Assembly: GCA_022843625.1 (NCBI GenBank)
Contig: JALHNH010000007.1
Location: 124,001-188,000 of the forward strand
Length of the DNA: 64,000 bases
Source of the DNA: Bryobacter sp.
GTDB lineage: Bacteria; Acidobacteriota; Terriglobia; Bryobacterales; Bryobacteraceae
Direction: 5' to 3'
In this document: in pieces, positions 8,052-16,977 of the stretch
Layout of the letters: each line of letters starts with the position of its first letter
How positions within the stretch are numbered: the first letter of the stretch is position 1
Program-made: the position numbers and the translations under genes
The notes under the pieces: model-generated
Told to the model about the DNA's origin: nothing
Database searches by the model: none
Seen by the model: only the letters and a program-made list of their open reading frames with translations

Positions 8052-8258
8052 ATGAAGCTCTACATCCCACCGCTGCCGCCGGTGCCGGAGGACATGAAAG
8101 AAACGCTGATTCGCGAGCATCCGGATGGTCTGCGCGTGGTGATGGCCGAAGAGCTCGGCAGCAACGCCGTGACGGCTGGGGACCTGCTCGGAATTGATTT
8201 CGCCGATCCCCTCAAGCTGCTTGAGGCTGAACCTCCTGTGACCGAACGACTGCAATGA
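8052..8258 (+). CDS. Small hypothetical protein, 68 residues
   Basis: Starts at an ATG with a strong AAGGAG site 8 bases upstream and lies 11 bases after the J-domain-like gene, so the two are likely cotranslated. The protein begins MKLYIPPLPPVPEDMKETLI; it is proline-rich at the N-terminus, acidic overall, and has no membrane segment. The last 47 bases overlap the tail of the convergent PRTRC ThiF gene. Function unknown; a partner or substrate adaptor for the J-domain-like protein is only a guess. Confidence 0.6.
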   Translation: MKLYIPPLPPVPEDMKETLIREHPDGLRVVMAEELGSNAVTAGDLLGIDFADPLKLLEAEPPVTERLQ

Positions 8259-9030
8259 GCTTCCGCCCACGCCGGCGCATCTTGCGCCAGACCGCAGGAT
8301 TGATCGGGATCGGCTGAACACGGTTCTGAGCAATACTGACGAACGCGCCCTGGTGGTCGATCGTACCGTACCGGAAGAGCCGCGCAAGCAGCGCGAGTGC
8401 GTGCTGTGCCACCACAAAATTGATATATGGCTCCTGTCGCTCAAGCGCCTCAACCGCGCTGCAGCTTGGACCGTCGTTTGCATCGAGCGACGCTTCCAGT
8501 AGTTCGGGAAAGAGCTCACCCCCTGTGCGCAGGCGGGCCGCAGCTTGCCTGTTCCGGTAGTTCCACGGTTCGCCAAGGATGAACTGGCCACTATCGGCGG
8601 AGTTGCCGAGATCGAGGTAGTAGCCAACTCCACTGCGGCATCCGGTCACACCGCTGTGAATCGTGTGCCGGGCCGCGCGCGTATCCACGCAACCGACCAC
8701 GATGTCGAACTTGCCGATGTCGGTTTTGGCGGTGACGAACTCGCCGGCAGCCTTCCAGTTGAAGCCCCAGAACAGGTTGATCCGGCTCATCATCACGATG
8801 GCCTTGTTCAGGCCGATCTCGGCAGATGAGAACGGCTGGCGGACGCAATTCGCCGGTGAGATCACGTCGCCGTCGATGAGCGTTACGTCCAGCCCGCCCG
8901 GATGCCCGGCGACGAGCATGGCCTGGTGCAGATACGGAAGACCTCCTACGAATGCGCTCCCGTTACCGCCGCACCCAATGACCAACACTTTGACCGTTCG
9001 CCGGAGCAGATCGGCGTGGATCTGGTGCAT
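8212..9030 (-). CDS. PRTRC system ThiF-family protein
   Basis: 272 residues of the E1/ThiF adenylating fold: the nucleotide-binding VKVLVIGCGGNGSAFVGGL, then the acidic strand LDVTLIDGDVISPANCVRQPF with its Asp and the NxxRQ-like helix, and a late VGCVDTRAARHTI strand. It matches the ThiF-related member of PRTRC cassettes (ParB-related, ThiF-related cassette), found mainly on plasmids and conjugative elements. The predicted reaction is ATP-dependent adenylation of a partner C-terminus; the partner is unknown. The start follows GAGGAGGTGAT. It lies 9 bases downstream of PRTRC protein B. Confidence 0.87.
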   Translation of the reverse strand: MHQIHADLLRRTVKVLVIGCGGNGSAFVGGLPYLHQAMLVAGHPGGLDVTLIDGDVISPANCVRQPFSSAEIGLNKAIVMMSRINLFWGFNWKAAGEFVTAKTDIGKFDIVVGCVDTRAARHTIHSGVTGCRSGVGYYLDLGNSADSGQFILGEPWNYRNRQAAARLRTGGELFPELLEASLDANDGPSCSAVEALERQEPYINFVVAQHALALLARLFRYGTIDHQGAFVSIAQNRVQPIPINPAVWRKMRRRGRKLIAVVRSQEVQPQAA

Positions 9031-9039
9031 ATCACCTCC

Positions 9040-9750
9040 TCATTTGACCGCGCGATTCGCGAACGCCAACAGGGTCTCCTTGGCGGGAATCAAGTGCGCG
9101 ACGGGGAACCGCTTCTTGCCAGCGAGGCTCTTCCACAGTCCAGAGAACCCGCCTGGGTGGGACGTAAGCTTCCGCGCGCCAGTGTGGTGCGTGAACTCGC
9201 TCTGAAAGAAGGCACGCTCCCACTGCCCGATTGCAGCGACACCCTTTTCTTCGGGCGATCTCATCGATCCCTGGCAGACCTGGCCGTCCCCGCCGTCGGT
9301 ATTGTAGTAGGGTGCGATGAACAGGTCGGTCGATTCCGTCGGGCGTTCATTCGCCGCCAGCGCGCGAACCCGGAGCGAGTGGCCGTTCACCGCCCATACC
9401 AGTGGCGGTTGCGGGAACTGCCTGCCGCTGAGCGCGGACATGGTTTCATCGGTATCGCGGAAGAACATGGTTCGGCAGGCGGGCGGGGTCCACCAGACCA
9501 GGAGTTCTTCCGTCCTCACAAGCACGTTGCCGGGCAGTACCTCCATCGCCGTTCGGAGCCCAAGTTCTCCGGCGAGCCGGCGTACGAAGTCTGTAGTAAG
9601 CGACTGCGCGGGACCCAAGATGTCGGCCTGACCAGCCTGACCCGTTGCGCCGTGCCATGAACAAAACGCCCGCCCCTTGCTTCCGTAGACGAGGACGGCG
9701 CCCTGAAGTGCCATCAATTCACCACCGCCGATTTCGACGTGTGCTTTCAT
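9040..9750 (-). CDS. PRTRC system protein B
   Basis: 236 residues. Family features include the N-terminal GAVLVYG strand, the EELLVWWTPP segment, the internal RDTDETMSALSGRQFPQPPLVW block and the late YNTDGGDGQVCQGSMRSP region. The function of PRTRC B is not known. The start is the ATG after CAGGAGGGCTGC. It is in the same transcription unit as the ThiF gene; its usual upstream neighbour in such cassettes (protein F) is separated from it here by the divergently oriented Qat operon. Confidence 0.85.
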   Translation of the reverse strand: MKAHVEIGGGELMALQGAVLVYGSKGRAFCSWHGATGQAGQADILGPAQSLTTDFVRRLAGELGLRTAMEVLPGNVLVRTEELLVWWTPPACRTMFFRDTDETMSALSGRQFPQPPLVWAVNGHSLRVRALAANERPTESTDLFIAPYYNTDGGDGQVCQGSMRSPEEKGVAAIGQWERAFFQSEFTHHTGARKLTSHPGGFSGLWKSLAGKKRFPVAHLIPAKETLLAFANRAVK

Positions 9751-9998
9751 GCAGCCCTCCTGCCCCTGCGGGCTATGGCCACTGACGCCCTCAGATCAGT
9801 GACCGAGGTTGCGTTCGCCAGCGAATCTCCACGAAAGTCCGCAGAATTGTGCCGAATGTGTGCGGGATAGAGTTAAGTACAGCTTGCTGAGATCCCAACT
9901 GAGGTGCCGTTTCGTGTTGGAATAGCTTGGAAGGTCCGAACCGGCCGATCGATAGCTGCCCACGTTGGCAGGCAACGCAGCGTTGGTGAGACAAAGGC

Positions 9999-11978
9999 AT
10001 GATTCTTCCTGACAACGAAACAAAAGTCGATCTCTTGAACAACGAAGCGATCGCCAAGACGATCGTGAGGCTCTTGCGGAAGCTCCCCGAGCATCCTGTT
10101 ACGGTCGGTGTCCACGGCGACTGGGGCGCCGGCAAGTCGAGCGTTCTCGAAATGATTGAAGTCGGCTTGAACGCCGAAAACAAGGTTCTCTGCCTGAAAT
10201 TCAACGGATGGCGGTTTCAGGGATTCGAGGATGCCAAGATCGCCCTCATCGAAGGCATCGTCACCGGGTTGATCGAGAAACGCCCCAAGCTGACGAAGGC
10301 CGCCATCGCGGTCAAGGACATCTTCCACCGGATCGACTGGCTGAAAGTCGCAAAAAAGGCAGGCGGCCTCGCTCTCACGGCATACACGGGCATCCCTGCG
10401 GCTGGGCTCCAAGTACTGGTCGGCAAGCTCGAAGCTTACTTCTCCGACGCGAAGAACCTGTCGCCGGAAAAGCTCGGCGAAGTGCTAACAGAAGCGAAAG
10501 GTCTTCTCAGGGCCGACGCCGAGACAAAGAACGTGCCAGAGGAAATCGCGGCGTTCCGCGAGGCTTTTGACAACTTGCTGACGGAAGCGGGCATCGACCA
10601 GCTCGTGGTGCTGATCGACGACCTGGACCGCTGCCTCCCTGACATCGCAATCGAGACGCTGGAAGCCGTGCGACTGTTCGTTTTCACATCGCGCACCGCA
10701 TTCGTGGTCGCAGCCGACGAGGCCATGATCGAATATGCCGTCCGCAAGCATTTCCCCGATCTTCCGGATACAACGGGGCCGCAGACCTATGCGCGGAACT
10801 ACCTTGAGAAACTCATCCAGGTTCCCTTCCGCATCCCCGCACTTGGCGAGACGGAAACGCTGATCTATGTGACATTGCTGCTGATCGGTGCCGAGGTTGG
10901 GGAACAAGATCCCGGCTTCGTCAACCTGATTGCGGCGGCGCGCGAAATACTGAAACGGCCCTGGACCAGGGGCGCGCTTGATCCGGCAACGGTGAATTCG
11001 GCTCTGGGCAATAACGCAGGGCGAGCGCAGGATGCGTTGATTCTCAGTGCGCAGATCGGGCCAATACTTGCGAGCGGCACGAAGGGGAATCCGCGCCAGA
11101 TCAAGCGCTTCCTGAATACGCTGCTCTTGCGCAAAGCCTCCGCCGAGGCGCGGGGCTTCGGGAACGATGTCAAACTTCCCGCCCTGGCGAAGCTCATGCT
11201 GGCCGAACGGTTTCTGACGCATGTGTTTGACCAGATCGCGATGGCCGCTGCCGCCTCTCCTGACGGCGCATGTGCGGACCTGGCGGGACTCGAAGCCGCC
11301 GTCGCCGAAGCGAAAGTCATGGCGGCGGGAAAAGCACAGCCTGAAGAGGTGCGGCCCTCCACACGGACTAAAGGTTCCGCGAAGGTCGAGCCGATCAACT
11401 CGGCTGAGGCGTCTGCGTCCCTGCAGCTCGGCGAATGGCTTTCTTCGGAAGCGGTAAAGTCATGGGCGAGGATTGCGCCGACCCTCGGTGGTATCGACCT
11501 CCGTCCCTATCTGTTCGTCGCCAAGGATCGCAAGGATTACTTCGGAGCGACCTCGGTCCTCGGCCATATCGCCGCGGTGGCAGAGAAGCTGTTCGGGCCG
11601 AAACTCGCGGTCGCGGGCATGGAGAAAGAACTGGCCCAGCTTGCGCCTCCGGAAGCTGCCCAGGTCTTCGACGCTGTGCGCGGGCGGATCATTAGCGCCG
11701 ACACTTTTGATGTGCAGCCGGATGGGGTAGACGGATTGGCGGTCCTGGTCAAGGCGCACCAGAGCCTGCAAGGGGCGCTACTCGATCTCCTGGAAGCGTT
11801 ACCGCGCCGAAGAGCTGGGGCATGGCCCTGCAGCGGATGGGAGGGCGTGATCAAGGATGCGCCCATGATTCAACGCTTCGAGGGATTGCTTGAGATCTGG
11901 AGCAGGGAAGGTGGCGCGATGCTGAAAGCAGCGGCCTCAACCACCTTGCGGATGCGCAGGCAGACGAGGAATCGCTGA
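9999..11978 (+). CDS. qatA: QatA: KAP-family P-loop NTPase of the Qat antiphage system
   Basis: 659 residues with the KAP NTPase signature. Walker A is GDWGAGKS at residues 40-47 and Walker B is LVVLIDDLD at 202-210, followed by RCLPD, the extended acidic element typical of KAP proteins. The usual KAP transmembrane insert is weak; only ALTAYTGIPAAGLQVLV (about 125-141) is hydrophobic. With qatB, qatC and qatD directly downstream it forms a complete QatABCD defence operon, known to protect against phages by an unresolved mechanism. The start ATG has only a weak AAAGG nearby. The first base of the qatB start overlaps the qatA stop (TGATG), implying coupled translation. Confidence 0.92.
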   Translation: MILPDNETKVDLLNNEAIAKTIVRLLRKLPEHPVTVGVHGDWGAGKSSVLEMIEVGLNAENKVLCLKFNGWRFQGFEDAKIALIEGIVTGLIEKRPKLTKAAIAVKDIFHRIDWLKVAKKAGGLALTAYTGIPAAGLQVLVGKLEAYFSDAKNLSPEKLGEVLTEAKGLLRADAETKNVPEEIAAFREAFDNLLTEAGIDQLVVLIDDLDRCLPDIAIETLEAVRLFVFTSRTAFVVAADEAMIEYAVRKHFPDLPDTTGPQTYARNYLEKLIQVPFRIPALGETETLIYVTLLLIGAEVGEQDPGFVNLIAAAREILKRPWTRGALDPATVNSALGNNAGRAQDALILSAQIGPILASGTKGNPRQIKRFLNTLLLRKASAEARGFGNDVKLPALAKLMLAERFLTHVFDQIAMAAAASPDGACADLAGLEAAVAEAKVMAAGKAQPEEVRPSTRTKGSAKVEPINSAEASASLQLGEWLSSEAVKSWARIAPTLGGIDLRPYLFVAKDRKDYFGATSVLGHIAAVAEKLFGPKLAVAGMEKELAQLAPPEAAQVFDAVRGRIISADTFDVQPDGVDGLAVLVKAHQSLQGALLDLLEALPRRRAGAWPCSGWEGVIKDAPMIQRFEGLLEIWSREGGAMLKAAASTTLRMRRQTRNR

Positions 11979-12868
11979 TGGGCACATCCAACTCATACGG
12001 CGGCGCTAGCGGCGGCACTCCGTTGATACCGAGCTGGCTGGGCGGCGGCGGAGGCGCAGGGCCCGCCAGTGGTCCGCCCGTGCCACCTCCGAATCCTCCC
12101 GCTCCGCAGCCGGGAACGCCGCCGCCGACCGTTCCCACGCCGCCTGTTCTTCCGACCATGCCAGCGGCCGGAGACGTGGGCAGGTACACTTCGGCACGCA
12201 ACAACCTCTCCCGATTCGCTCGGTCGGGTGGAAACGACAGGGTCAGTCTTGGGCGGGCCTTGTCGAGCTATGTATCGACAGCGGCTGGCGGTAGTCGCAC
12301 AGCCGCGCGGCGGATGGGGGCATCGCGAACCGCAAGTGCCAGGCTCGCGCTGTTTCTCTCCGGCGCAGCTCCGAACGGCCCACGGGAGGCGCTGCGGGCT
12401 CTCAACCTGGAGAACCTTGCCGGACGCCCCATAGAAGAAGTGTTCCTCGGGCTGGCGGAATATGTTTGTCCCGATGGTGGAACCATAGATGAAGGGATAG
12501 CCCGTGATGCCTTTATCGAGACCATAGGGGACCTCGCGCAGAACGGCATTACAGACATCGACAATCTGACCGCAGAACATATGCAAACGATCTTCGAGCT
12601 GTATGCTGCTCATGCCATCGAAGCAAGATTATGCAACGACATCGGGACGAGGTCGATTTCGCTCCCTGCCAACGCGGCTTCAGCAGCGAGGGTGCAAGAG
12701 CAGTTGCTTGACTTCATACGCCGGGGCGTGTCCGACGCTTTGACGGCAGCGCGCACGACGATGCAAACGCTGACTCCTGATCGCGTGCTCGGTTTCGTCA
12801 CCGGTATTTACGAACAGGCATTCTTTATCCTGCAAACGATGGGAGATGCGGAGGCGGACACGCGATGA
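11978..12868 (+). CDS. qatB: QatB of the Qat antiphage system
   Basis: 296 residues. The N-terminus is a Gly/Pro-rich disordered tail that includes the SWLGGGGG and PPVPPPNPP stretches, followed by a helical domain from about residue 65 with RYTSARNNLSRFARSGG and the GGSRTAARRMGASRTASARL segment typical of QatB. No catalytic motif is evident. It presumably scaffolds or is modified by QatC. It overlaps qatA by one base and qatC by four (ATGA), so the operon is tightly coupled. Confidence 0.9.
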   Translation: MGTSNSYGGASGGTPLIPSWLGGGGGAGPASGPPVPPPNPPAPQPGTPPPTVPTPPVLPTMPAAGDVGRYTSARNNLSRFARSGGNDRVSLGRALSSYVSTAAGGSRTAARRMGASRTASARLALFLSGAAPNGPREALRALNLENLAGRPIEEVFLGLAEYVCPDGGTIDEGIARDAFIETIGDLAQNGITDIDNLTAEHMQTIFELYAAHAIEARLCNDIGTRSISLPANAASAARVQEQLLDFIRRGVSDALTAARTTMQTLTPDRVLGFVTGIYEQAFFILQTMGDAEADTR

Positions 12869-14229
12869 GACGGCATGTTCTGATAGGCCGCTTTGGCTCG
12901 AATGATCGAGTGAAGATTCCCGTCGCTGGCGATGAGACTGCCACGCGTGTTGAGTTCGTGGTCTCAAACCGCCGTCTGGAGCATGGCATCGGGCGCGCTC
13001 TCGATGACCTGGCCGCCTTGAAGCTTTTTCCGTCCGAGATAGGCGTTGACTTGCTCGTCGTCGCCGCGCATGTGCATGCGGCCGACACCAGAATCTCGCG
13101 CGCGACGGAATCTCAGGACGCATGGACCCGTGAAATGCGGCTCGTCGTCCCGGTGAGTGATGTTGGACGGTGGACTGCCGCGGTGCCGATTCTGGAGCGC
13201 ATGCTGAACTTCCTTACCGGCGACCGATGGACACTCGGCTTCAGGCCGCGCCCATCTGGATTCGACCGCACGGTAAGGGTGAAGCGACCTAGCCTGTTCG
13301 CGCCACCCTACGATAGCCTCGGCCTGTTTTCCGGCGGCCTTGACAGTCTCATCGGTGCGATTGATACGCTCGAAGACGGCAAAGCTCCGCTGTTCATAAG
13401 CCACGCTGGCGAGGGAGCCACCAGTGACGCACAGAACACCTTGTTCAACGAACTGAAGCGTCACTACAGCAAGCGGAGGCTCGACCGCCTCAGGATATGG
13501 ATGAATTTTCCCAATGGCCTCGTGTCCGGCGTCAATCCGGAGAACACGACGCGCGGCAGGTCCTTCCTCTTTTTCGCGGCAGGAGTTTTCGCAGGTACTG
13601 GCTTGAGCGGCAACTTTACCCTCCGCGTGCCGGAGAATGGACCCATCGCGCTCAATGTCCCACTCGATCCCCTGCGCCTCGGCGCGCTCAGCACACGTAC
13701 GACGCATCCGTTCTACATGGCCCGATGGAATGATCTGATCCTCGCTCTCGGGATTGACGGACAGGTGGAGAACCCTTATTGGGACATGACGAAAGGGGAG
13801 ATGATCTCGGATTGCAGCGAAAAGACGCTTCTCGCCAAACTTGTACCGACCTCGTTGTCATGCGCCTCTCCTGCCAAGGCACGATGGAAAGGGAAGGCGA
13901 CTGAACACTGCGGATATTGCCTGCCATGCCTTATCCGGCGGGCTGCTCTGCGTAAGGGACTCGGCGCGCCGGACCGAACTGGTTACACCGTTGATCTGAA
14001 AGCCAACGTTCTCGACACTTTGCAGGCAGAGGGTCAGCAGGTGAGAGCGTTCCAGTTTGCGATCGAAAGGCTGAAGCGCAAGCCCCAGCTCACACCGCTT
14101 CTGATCCATAAACCTGGCCCCCTATCGGATGAATCGGACACCCGCCAGGAGGCGCTTGCCGATGTGTACCGCCGAGGGCTCGAAGAGGTCGCCGCGCTAC
14201 TATCCGGCGTTCGTACCGCACCGGGCTAG
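12865..14229 (+). CDS. qatC: QatC: QueC-like ATP pyrophosphatase of the Qat antiphage system
   Basis: 454 residues. The PP-loop motif LFSGGLDS is at about residues 154-161, and a C-terminal zinc-type cluster occurs near residues 345-372 (CASPAK... HCGYCLPCLIRR), as in QueC 7-cyano-7-deazaguanine synthase. The family reaction is ATP-driven conversion of a carboxylate or nitrile precursor. In Qat a nucleobase or protein-modifying role has been proposed from homology; the substrate is not visible here. An added N-terminal domain of about 150 residues distinguishes it from housekeeping QueC. No queuosine biosynthesis genes are nearby, which supports the defence assignment. Confidence 0.92.
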   Translation: MRRHVLIGRFGSNDRVKIPVAGDETATRVEFVVSNRRLEHGIGRALDDLAALKLFPSEIGVDLLVVAAHVHAADTRISRATESQDAWTREMRLVVPVSDVGRWTAAVPILERMLNFLTGDRWTLGFRPRPSGFDRTVRVKRPSLFAPPYDSLGLFSGGLDSLIGAIDTLEDGKAPLFISHAGEGATSDAQNTLFNELKRHYSKRRLDRLRIWMNFPNGLVSGVNPENTTRGRSFLFFAAGVFAGTGLSGNFTLRVPENGPIALNVPLDPLRLGALSTRTTHPFYMARWNDLILALGIDGQVENPYWDMTKGEMISDCSEKTLLAKLVPTSLSCASPAKARWKGKATEHCGYCLPCLIRRAALRKGLGAPDRTGYTVDLKANVLDTLQAEGQQVRAFQFAIERLKRKPQLTPLLIHKPGPLSDESDTRQEALADVYRRGLEEVAALLSGVRTAPG

Positions 14230-14235
14230 TCCGTC

Positions 14236-15027
14236 ATGATCGCCAAGTACGTCGATTTTCACTGCCACCTGGATCTATACCCGGATCCAGAGGTCGCGAT
14301 CGCGGAAGCCGACGCGGCGGGAGTGTATACGCTCACCGTAACAACCACGCCACGGGCTTGGCCGCGAAATCTTGCCCTTACTCGGCGCACCAAGCACGTT
14401 CGGGCAGCTTTGGGTTTCCATCCTCAACTCGTCGCGGAGCACAGAGATGAACTGGCAACTTGGGAAAAGTACCTTCCCGAGACGCGATACGTTGGCGAAA
14501 TCGGCCTTGATGCCCAGCCCCGATTTTGCCCCTCGCTGGAACTGCAAAAGCGTGTGTTGGCGCGAATCTTGACATGCTGCGCCGAAGCGGGCAATAAGAT
14601 CCTAACGGTCCATAGTATTCGCTCAGCGAAAGCGGTGCTCGACCTCATTGAGACCCACTTACCGCCGGATAGAGGAAAGGTCGTGCTGCATTGGTTCACA
14701 GGCTCGAAGGCGGAAACGGCACGGGCGGTCGAACTGGGATGCTTTTTTTCGGTGAACGCTCGAATGTTAGGTAACCATAGGGGGCGCGAGCTAGTCGTGG
14801 ACCTTCCGGGACTTCGTTTGTTGACCGAGACCGATGGCCCGTTTACGGAAGTCTCGGGTCGTCCATCACGGCCAGCAGACGTGGCGGCCACGGTGCAGCA
14901 GCTAGCCAAGTTGCGGCGGGCAAGTGTTAAGGAGACTGCCATTGAAATTCAGCAGACACTGCAACAACTGTTGGCTTCAGTTCCCCCTGAGACCGAGCGG
15001 AGCCAATTGGGAAGCCAACCCCCATAG
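14236..15027 (+). CDS. qatD: QatD: TatD-family metal-dependent nuclease of the Qat antiphage system
   Basis: 263 residues with the full TatD metal site set: DFHCHLD at residues 7-13, GFHPQ at 60-64, GEIGLD at 87-92, VHS at 125-127, LHWFTGS at 151-157 and TETDGPF at 197-203. TatD enzymes are two-metal DNases of the amidohydrolase fold. It ends the qat operon 6 bases after qatC, and the next gene is convergent. All expected ligands are present, so it should be active. Confidence 0.93.
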   Translation: MIAKYVDFHCHLDLYPDPEVAIAEADAAGVYTLTVTTTPRAWPRNLALTRRTKHVRAALGFHPQLVAEHRDELATWEKYLPETRYVGEIGLDAQPRFCPSLELQKRVLARILTCCAEAGNKILTVHSIRSAKAVLDLIETHLPPDRGKVVLHWFTGSKAETARAVELGCFFSVNARMLGNHRGRELVVDLPGLRLLTETDGPFTEVSGRPSRPADVAATVQQLAKLRRASVKETAIEIQQTLQQLLASVPPETERSQLGSQPP

Positions 15028-15093
15028 AGACGTCGAGAAGCCAGCCATGTGAGGGAAGTCTGCTGTTTGCCGCGCAACGGACACTAATCCACG

Positions 15094-16056
15094 CTAGTCA
15101 GCGGCCCCCGGCAAAGACTTAATCAGCTGAGCCGCCGATGACAAGACTGCGCAGCAGTGGATGAGTGCGGCGAACTCGGCAGTCACCGCACTTTTGTCAC
15201 CCACGTTCAACTTAAGGATGGTGTTGGGCTCCGGAGCCACTTCCAACATGCCTTGGGATTCTTCATCGAACTGCCCTTCTATGGTGTCCTGTTTTTCGAA
15301 GACTGCAAGGAGCGCAGGAAGCGGGTCGCCGCAATCTTGAAGTAACTCGGCAATATCATCCGTCACGGGCTTGCGTCGGCTGTCTTCGGCACTCTTTTCG
15401 AGTTCGAGAGCTTGCTCCACCAGTTCGCGCACGGCTTTGTCGTGGATCGACGCCGCCAGCTGCTCCAGGGTTGACCTCGCCAGCGGGCGGCGCTTCATGC
15501 ACGCAGGCAGACTTCGTTCGATGTCGGGCAGTTCCACGTCGGCCGCGGACTCCGGGTCCATCTCGTGCCACTCGCGCATCTGCTCGACTCGCGCCAGGGC
15601 GTCCCGCCAATCGTACACACGCACCCACTTGTTCAACGCGCCGATCAACATGTGCACGAACGTGACCGGGAGCCGGGGGTGGATCGGTTCGAGCAACCGG
15701 AGCGTAGGGCCGAGCACGACGTAGCCGGCCGAATCCGGCTCGATAGTCAGGTATAGCGTTGAACTCGTTGGATCGCACGAGCCGGTGTATCGGTCGAGCG
15801 AGGTGCTGAGCGTCAAATGCAGGTGAAACACCTCGCTGATTTCCGCTCCGCCGTGGTCGGCGACCCAACGATCCAGCGCCAGTTCCAGGAACTCGAAAGG
15901 ATTGCCCCGGGCGGAGGGCCAGTCTTCGTGCCGCGCGACTCCGGCGCGGACGAATGTGGCGGCGGCGCGGGCGGCGAGTTGCTGGCCGTGCCAAATCTGG
16001 TGCTCGCCCGGAATGCCGCCCAGGCGAGGAATCGTCCAGCCGCCACCGGGCGGCAT
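15094..16056 (-). CDS. PRTRC system protein F
   Basis: About 320 residues matching the PRTRC F family: a conserved N-terminal ARAAATFVRAGVARHEDWP segment, the HLHLTLSTSLDRYTGSCDP strand region, YVVLGPTLRLLE, and a C-terminal FAALIHCCAVLSSAAQLIKSLPG helix. Function unknown. I choose the ATG in the TGATG overlap with the preceding 74-residue gene; an in-frame ATG 21 bases earlier is also possible. In this element it is cut off from protein B by the inserted Qat operon, which converges on its 3' end. Confidence 0.83.
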   Translation of the reverse strand: MPPGGGWTIPRLGGIPGEHQIWHGQQLAARAAATFVRAGVARHEDWPSARGNPFEFLELALDRWVADHGGAEISEVFHLHLTLSTSLDRYTGSCDPTSSTLYLTIEPDSAGYVVLGPTLRLLEPIHPRLPVTFVHMLIGALNKWVRVYDWRDALARVEQMREWHEMDPESAADVELPDIERSLPACMKRRPLARSTLEQLAASIHDKAVRELVEQALELEKSAEDSRRKPVTDDIAELLQDCGDPLPALLAVFEKQDTIEGQFDEESQGMLEVAPEPNTILKLNVGDKSAVTAEFAALIHCCAVLSSAAQLIKSLPGAAD

Positions 16057-16280
16057 CAGCTCATCGGCGGAAGCCATCCGGGTGGCGGTGAGATCATGTT
16101 GCCGCGCCGGTCGCCGTTTCTGAGGGACGCGTCGAGTGCGCGGGCGAATATCTCTGACGCCTTCTGCCAGTCCGGGCATTGCAGGAACCTTTCTACTGGT
16201 GTTTGCTGTTCGGGAGGTCCGCCCTGCGCCAGCCTGTCTAGTTCACGCAGGACGGCCTCCTTGTCTAATCGCCGGGCCAT
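16056..16280 (-). CDS. Small PRTRC-associated protein, 74 residues
   Basis: Begins 4 bases after the PRTRC C stop and ends in the TGATG overlap with PRTRC F, so it sits firmly inside the cassette. The sequence (MARRLDKEAVLRELDRLAQ..., then VERFLQCPDWQKASEIFARALDA) is mostly helical, soluble and charged. I do not recognise a family. Its conserved place between C and F implies a role in the PRTRC complex, but that is inference from position only. Confidence 0.7.
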   Translation of the reverse strand: MARRLDKEAVLRELDRLAQGGPPEQQTPVERFLQCPDWQKASEIFARALDASLRNGDRRGNMISPPPGWLPPMS

Positions 16281-16284
16281 CGCA

Positions 16285-16494
16285 TTAGCCCTTGCTGCCG
16301 ATGGCGCGTTCGAAGGTGTAACGCATCTTGTCGCCGACGGCCTCGGGTCCGTTGACGGCGGCGGTGGCGAGTTCTGGGTATTGAGCGGCGTAGAGCGCCT
16401 TCACGTCATCAACGCTCATGTGCTCCCCGGGATCGGGAAGCCGAACTCCGTTGAAGAGGAATTGGCGCGTCATCTTGGTGACGGTCACAGGCAT
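16285..16494 (-). CDS. PRTRC system protein C
   Basis: 69 residues and a near full-length match to the family pattern: a basic N-terminus, then RQFLFNGVRLPDPGEHMSVDD, AAQYPELATAAVNGPE, and a C-terminal YTFERAIGSKG. The YPEL-TA-V-GPE core is the diagnostic stretch. It overlaps the end of protein E by 10 bases. The molecular function of PRTRC C is not known; its fold may be a small beta-grasp-like modifier that a ThiF-type enzyme could act on, but this is a guess from system composition. Confidence 0.88.
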   Translation of the reverse strand: MPVTVTKMTRQFLFNGVRLPDPGEHMSVDDVKALYAAQYPELATAAVNGPEAVGDKMRYTFERAIGSKG

Positions 16495-16967
16495 AGCTTC
16501 GGATTCGCTCCTTCCTCACCGGCGAGTTGCGCCGGCGTTTGTTCCGTGGCGTCGAAAAGGCCCAGCGGCTGCTGTGCGGAATCAGGCTCCTTGGCCTTCT
16601 CTTCTTTTGCGGGCTCGGCCTTCCTGCTGCCATTGCCCACGGTCTTTTTCTTTTTGGCGTCTTCGCGCGCAGCCTTTTCGGCCTCCGCGATCTCGGCCTG
16701 TAGCTGAGTTAGATTCGTGGTGAGGCCGGTGTGCGTTGCTACAAACGCCGATACCTGCGCCGGCAATTCCGCGTCGAGTTCTGCGGCGGTTCCCGCCAGA
16801 CACAGCGGCGTGGTGAGCGCCTTGTTCTCGCCGTCTTTGAGTTGACGAGGGCAGATGTTCACCTGAAGCCGTCCGCCGTTGCCGTCAGGGGCAGATACCG
16901 TGATCAGCACTGCACGGTTGGCGAGCATCGGTTCGAGTTGACTGAACAATCCTGGGGTTGTGTTCAT
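16485..16967 (-). CDS. PRTRC system protein E
   Basis: 160 residues. The conserved N-terminal half reads GLFSQLEPMLANRAVLITV, then LQVNICPRQLKDGENKALTTPLCLAGTAAELDAELP, the diagnostic pattern of PRTRC E. The C-terminal half is a charged Lys/Glu/Ala-rich helical and disordered tail. Start at the ATG after TGAGGGCGTCGAC, 10 bases past the SSB stop; longer in-frame readings run into ssb. Function unknown; it is part of the plasmid-maintenance-associated cassette. Confidence 0.88.
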   Translation of the reverse strand: MNTTPGLFSQLEPMLANRAVLITVSAPDGNGGRLQVNICPRQLKDGENKALTTPLCLAGTAAELDAELPAQVSAFVATHTGLTTNLTQLQAEIAEAEKAAREDAKKKKTVGNGSRKAEPAKEEKAKEPDSAQQPLGLFDATEQTPAQLAGEEGANPKLCL

Positions 16968-16977
16968 GTCGACGCCC

